64,000 nt of DNA from Siphonodentalium dalli (lineage: Eukaryota; Mollusca; Scaphopoda; Gadilida; Siphonodentaliidae): assembly GCA_032622095.1 (NCBI GenBank), contig CP136061.1:63677127-63741126 (forward strand). The letters run 5' to 3'. Shown here piece by piece: positions 59,463-64,000 of the stretch (the first letter of the stretch is position 1; the number at the start of each line of letters is the position of its first letter). Below the pieces are notes generated by a model, which was not told the DNA's origin, made no database searches, and saw only the letters and a list, made by a program, of their open reading frames with translations. Made by a program: the position numbers and the translations under genes.

Positions 59463-60469
59463 CTGCAAAATGAAAAGTATATCTAAGGACATCTTAAAAC
59501 ACATCTATTGCAATCTTTGGCTAAAATGGTTCTCTCTTAGTCTAAAGACACCCTAAATTTTGCTGAAATTCTGTGTCTGATTCTGACAAAACTTTCACAT
59601 GCCATTTTTATGTCCAATCGTAAGCAGTTTCTATACAGTTAAAAGGAGGGATATGGCATTTACAAGGCTAAAGTATTATAGAAGTCACATATGTTGCCTG
59701 TTTAGATCAAATTTACTCGTAAAATGTTGAGTTTATGAAAATTAATTTTGTCATTTCTGGGAACAGCATTCTGATAATGTGTAAAGTACTACTACTTAGC
59801 ACCCAATCCATCATACAGGTCATTATCCTATCTAGTAAAAGACTTGAGTAATTGAAACATGTGTTCAACCATTGCCGGAATATACATTTCACAATGTTAA
59901 TTCCTTGATCTGAGATTTAATAGTCATTTTATCGTCAAAACTATTTTCAGTAGAAAAATAACCCAATTTTCATGGATGTCCACTTTGAGTCGATTAACAA
60001 GAGAATCTGTGGTTTGTAAAACTAAATTTTCTGATGAAATTAAAATCGGACGTTAAACCAGGCATTATAGGAAATGTCACATGTCCGACTGACATACAAC
60101 TTGTCTGTTATATATATTTTATCCTAGAATGTACACATTGAATGAGCACAAACTGGGTATACTTCCATTATAAACTTGTTCCACCAGAGGCTTGCTACGG
60201 ATATTAGTCTCAAAAATTAGAAATGATTGTAATATTTTATCATTTTTTATACACACAATTTGCCAGAATATATTGTACAACTATCGTGATAAAAGTTGCA
60301 ACTCAAAAAGTCGAAAAAGAAAAGGAAATAATTAACCCTTCTCCCGCTACTGACGACTATAATCTATGAGCATGAAATATAGAATACACGAGAAAACTAG
60401 CTGAACAATTTAATGATTTATCATGAAAACTATTTAAGGTGGCCAAAAGGGCCCAGTTTATGAAATTGT
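59463..60469. other. Probable RPTP intron
   Basis: Stop-dense on the minus strand; no preceding PTP exon (WPD loop or HC-containing) was found here or further right to the window end. Confidence 0.5.
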
Positions 60470-61160
60470 CAATATAAATGACACTGTAGCTCAGCTTGAG
60501 GAGGGAATAATTTGGAAAATGTTATGCAATGCAGTTAATGTGAGGACGAAGAATACGGAAAGTTAAAAAGGTAAAGTAAAACATTGAAGGGATGGAAATG
60601 ATGTCATGCAAAAACAATTTGGGTGTCAATCAATGAGGTATTAAAGTGTTATGTTATTCAAGAGGATGATAATCTGAATTTTTTTCGTCAGCTCAATCAA
60701 TTTAATTTTTAGCAATTTAGTATATTTTCTTGTTCAGCATGATTCAAGGTCCACTAGTTTTGGAACTAGAGGTCATCCCAAAGATCCATATCAAGTTCTA
60801 GATCAATGGGATGTGAAATACATGCTATTAGGCATCACAAGAGGTTTAGTGATGCAAAAAGTAAAATCCAAGATGGCTGCCCGCGACCATGTTTTTCATC
60901 GAAATTAGTTCAAATTTGATAGCTCCCATTAGGAGATAAGCCTAAACATACCAATAATTTTTCATAACATTTCTCCAATAAATGTGGGCTGCAGGCTGTG
61001 CCAATGGATTCAAATGAGAAATCCAAGATGGCCATGTTGTTAAATGAAATTCAGAAAAATTTGACAGCTCCCATCTGGAGGCTAGCCCGAAGATCCATAT
61101 GAAGTTTTCTGATGATAAGATTAAGGATGTGGCCTGTAGAGTAATTTTCTTCAGCCATTT
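60470..61160 (-). repeat. R164 element, older diverged copy
   Basis: Module at 60475-60570 (GACACTGTAGCTCAGCTTGAG) and two to three diverged R164 units up to 61160, minus strand. Confidence 0.6.
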
Positions 61161-61869
61161 TACAAAAAAAATGGTCATTGTCCAACGACAGTGTGAACAG
61201 TGCTCACATGGGTATAATCAACCATAATAGCCAGGTTCAGGCACATGTACATGTAACTTGTAATGTGTGTTGCCATTGTCAATGAAAGTCACCTGACTCA
61301 CACAATCATTTTTGCCTACACGTACATGGTCAAAGAAGTTTTGTGTCCAACATGTAGCATACGAAACTCGTAGCGAAGAGGAATAATCGAATCCTCTAAT
61401 AACCCAATGAGCGATAAACGATGTGCAGACACAGATTTGCCTGCGCGGAAAGACTTAATTTGATTGAAGCCAATTAAGCGTATCGTTGGTCGCATTGTGG
61501 CTGCTTGTTCTTGCCACATGACTATTATTTACAAGTTTCGATAACAGTTGACCACATATCTATAACATGTAGATTTGACACCGTAAATTATTCTGACTAT
61601 TCCCACCATGCGAATCTCCATAGCAATACCATAGTAGCACGTTCATGTTCCTGAACCTAGCTATTAATTGTCTCGGAATTTGATATTGTATATTGGCAAC
61701 ATGTATCTGGATAAAACAGATTTTCCATGTGATAACAAACTGGGGTGAATGTTTTCTGATGGCTTCTCTTTCATACTCTTTGTCAATTGGTGAAATGTGC
61801 AAAAACATGTGTGGTTGTGTAATACTGTTATGCTTTTAAATAATATTCTAATAAAATTTTACTTAATTA
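61160..61869. other. No exon recognised
   Basis: Two minus-strand frames of 67 and 82 codons (61316-61519 and 61560-61808) show no PTP or other motif; likely intron or intergenic. Confidence 0.4.
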
Positions 61870-62137
61870 CGGGAAGCCAAATTGACATTTAATATATAAT
61901 TGAGCTTAAGCACAATAAGGAATCTCTAGTTGTGCGAATATTTCTTATTGCACTTAAGCACGATGAGAATATTTCTTAAGCGCAATTAGAGATTCATTAT
62001 GGTGATCAAGTGCAATAAGATATTCTTCATTGCGATTAAGCGCAATTGGATATTTCCTTATTGTGCTTAAGTGCAATTAGAGATTCCCTTATTGCGCTTA
62101 AGCTCAAATATTTATTAAATGTCAATTTGGCTTCCCA
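61870..62137. mobile_element. Palindrome-rich MITE, intact copy
   Basis: A 268-bp copy of the same family as 36110-38729: ends CGGGAAGCCAAATTGACATT / AATGTCAATTTGGCTTCCCA, TA on both sides, and an interior composed almost wholly of GCTTAAGCGCAAT-type palindromes. No coding capacity; TA flanks suggest a Tc1/mariner-like or other TA-targeting transposase (inference). Confidence 0.75.
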
Positions 62138-62981
62138 TAGCCACATGGAACGTGCCCAGAGATTTTATAACTGAAAAAAATATATATCTCACTTCGTAGC
62201 ATGTCAAGTCGATAACAAAACTTTTTCATTCAGTTTCTTTTAAATTTGTCTGGTGATTTAATTAAAATGGAGATAAATGGGAATTTGAGCATGAAAATAG
62301 TTTGTGAACATGCTGAACTAACTGTTTTCATGCTTGAATTCCAAAATATCCAACTCATCAAAGCATGTTTATCTATTGGATTTAGGTTTAACATGTTCAC
62401 TGCCACTACGAGTTAACTCATAGTAAACGGTTCCATGGGGACTGCTACTACGAGTTAACTCGTAGTTGCTACTACGAGTTAAATACTACTACGAGTTAAC
62501 TCGTAGTAATGTTCATACCGCATAAATAATAACACAAACTGCAAACAATGTTGGTGCATGCGCCAATACATGCCCAACAATCCCATTGATCGATTTTATA
62601 TGTATAATGACGATGGCTTGAGATACATCGATTCCCACAGCCCGAACAAGGGGTGGGGTCCAGATAGAAATCTTGGTAGGATACTCCAATTCACCAGGAC
62701 CTCTTCTGTATGTCCCCGAACCATGATATTCATGTGCAACTAGACCATTCACAGACACATTGTGTATATATAAATGAATTATCATGCTTTATACAATTTT
62801 TGTCGATCAAATCTGGGTCAAATGAAAGATGAAACGTGTTATAAAGCTCCTACGAGATAACTCGTAGTCGGCACCTGGGATGAAACTCACCAGTGGTCAT
62901 CGCTGGTGCCAGCTACGAGTTATCTCATAGGTAAATACATATGTTTTTTTACGTCTTATTCAACGTATTCTGTACCAATTA

Positions 62982-63609
62982 TCTCATATATATTTTGAAG
63001 ACCTCTGTTTGTATGTCTGTATGTTTGTCTGTCATTAATACAAATCTACGACTCTCGACCGATCGGGACGAAACTTGGTACGTGTGTGTAGTTTGACCAG
63101 GCGGTGGACGTTGTCGTATTGGCGAGCCCGTGCGGCGCCCGCTTCGCGCATGCGCAGACGAGATCTCGGAAACGGGTGGAGCTATCGACTTGAAATTTGC
63201 TATGTGAATGCATCTTGCCCCGGATACGAATTTTATCGGGTCGCCGAGCCCGTGTGACGCAGCTTCGCGCATGCGCAGACGAGATCTCGGAAACGGGTGG
63301 AGCTATCGACTTGAAATTTGGTATCATATGTGAATGTATCTTGCCCCGAATACGAATTTTATCGGGTCGCCGAGCCCGTGGAACGCCAGCTTCGCGCATG
63401 CGCAGACGAGATCTCGGAAACGGGTGGAGCTATCGACTTGAAATTTGGTATGTGAGTGTATCTTGCCCCGGATACGAATTTTATCAGGTCGCCGAGCCCG
63501 TGCAACGCCAGCTTCGCGCATGCGCAGACCAGATCTCGGAAACGGGTGGAGCTATCGACTTGAAATTTGGTTTTTGAATAGCCCGGACAACGTCGGGCTC
63601 ATCGGCTAG
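62982..63609 (+). mobile_element. Helitron-like non-autonomous element with 122-bp internal repeats
   Basis: It starts TCTCATATATATTTTG after an A and ends with the hairpin AGCCCGGACAACGTCGGGCT, six spacer bases and CTAG before a T. These are the hallmarks of Helitrons (5' TC, 3' hairpin about 10 nt before CTRR, insertion between A and T, no target duplication). Near the 5' end is a CTGT-rich tract. The body is about four copies of a 122-bp GC-rich unit (...CTTCGCGCATGCGCAGAC...GAGATCTCGGAAACGGG...). It is non-coding although the repeat leaves frames open in several phases. Confidence 0.75.
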
Positions 63610-63610
63610 T

Positions 63611-63706
63611 CATATATAAATTCATTTACCATGTCTTACATACGATATGCTTCATCATCAATCATATATAAATTCATTTACCATGTCTTACATATGATAT
63701 GCTTCG
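63611..63706 (+). repeat. About 50-bp direct duplication
   Basis: CATATATAAATTCATTTACC and ATGTCTTACATA-GATATGCTTC occur twice in tandem immediately after the Helitron-like 3' end. Confidence 0.85.
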
Positions 63707-64000
63707 TCATCTAAGACACTGAGAACGTAATTGTATTTACCTACGAGATAACTCGTAGCTGGCACCAGGGATGAAACACTAATAAATTCCATCCCAGGTG
63801 CCGACTACGAGTTATCTCGTAGTAGTCTTATAACATGTTTCAGCATCATATGACCCGATATTGGTCGAACCATTACTCATACATACGTAAAATATCATCT
63901 ACTATCGACAAAACATCAAGTCCCATGTTGGCATACAGGATGGAATACCCATTGGTTTTCGGCAGTGAACGTGTTAAATGTAGTACTCTTAACTATGGAT

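Larger units (their letters stand above)
62392..63973. mobile_element. TTAA-flanked inverted-repeat element with nested Helitron-like copy
   Basis: TTAA at 62388-62391 and 63974-63977 border ends CATGTTCACTGCC and GGCAGTGAACGTG, an inverted pair typical of piggyBac-group termini. Further in, the arms carry inverted copies of a palindrome-rich module (CTACGAGATAACTCGTAG followed by GGCACCTGGGATG) at 62848-62930 and 63741-63826. A Helitron-like element (62982-63609) is inserted between the arms. Left and right arms differ in length; the left has extra palindromes (CTACGAGTTAACTCGTAG near 62445-62510). No transposase frame was recognised. Confidence 0.6.

Overview
The window is an AT-rich, intron- and repeat-dominated animal genome segment. 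Three things point to a lophotrochozoan, most likely a bivalve mollusc: (GGAC)n-tailed 'CGAAAAAGGG ... ATAACTC' dispersed repeats, GGCCGCC/CCATCTTGG-type interspersed repeats, and a receptor tyrosine phosphatase gene with a degenerate second domain. The species call is inference. No rRNA, tRNA or CRISPR was seen, and most open frames in the window are accidental frames inside repeats.

Host genes are sparse. On the minus strand, two exons (56549-56725 and 59327-59462, joined by a phase-0 intron) encode the C-terminus of a receptor-type protein tyrosine phosphatase (RPTP). Its second catalytic loop has lost the arginine, and its tail carries an ITAM-like pair of tyrosine motifs. A separate minus-strand exon (2252-2405) encodes a six-cysteine EB/EGF-like module of another, largely unseen gene. 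Weaker candidates are a gene-like 3' exon (50636-50947, minus), three splice-bounded plus-strand exons (47273-47422, 48198-48319, 54388-54449) that could belong to a non-coding or 5'UTR transcript, and a broken coding-like stretch (34078-34383).

Everything else is mobile DNA, often nested. 1-6 kb holds a 164-bp repeat element, a CCCTAA-type degenerate repeat, a bivalve-type dispersed repeat and a 1.3 kb inverted-repeat element. 9.8-16.3 kb holds a TTAA-flanked MITE, a 190-bp tandem repeat and a 1.86 kb DNA transposon containing more 164-bp repeats. 17.2-18.8 kb has a minisatellite-bearing inverted-repeat element and a 41-bp array. 22.1-27.45 kb is a 5.3 kb fold-back structure whose arms are built partly of tandem repeats. 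33-45 kb is a stack of one dispersed repeat (called R1 here) interrupted by a TA-flanked MITE, which is itself interrupted by three head-to-tail Helitron-like elements; another R1 copy is split by a truncated non-LTR retrotransposon. 49-54.3 kb contains two hAT-type elements with perfect 8-bp target duplications and a second TTAA MITE. 54.7-56.3 kb is a 22-copy 74-bp array, and the RPTP intron carries a 1.4 kb minisatellite. 61.8-64 kb has a palindrome-rich MITE and a TTAA-flanked element containing a fourth Helitron-like copy.

The strongest observations are structural and can be checked by eye: element termini, target-site duplications, and interrupted repeats that rejoin across insertions. 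Names such as R164, R1, F1 and F2 are labels used only in this annotation.
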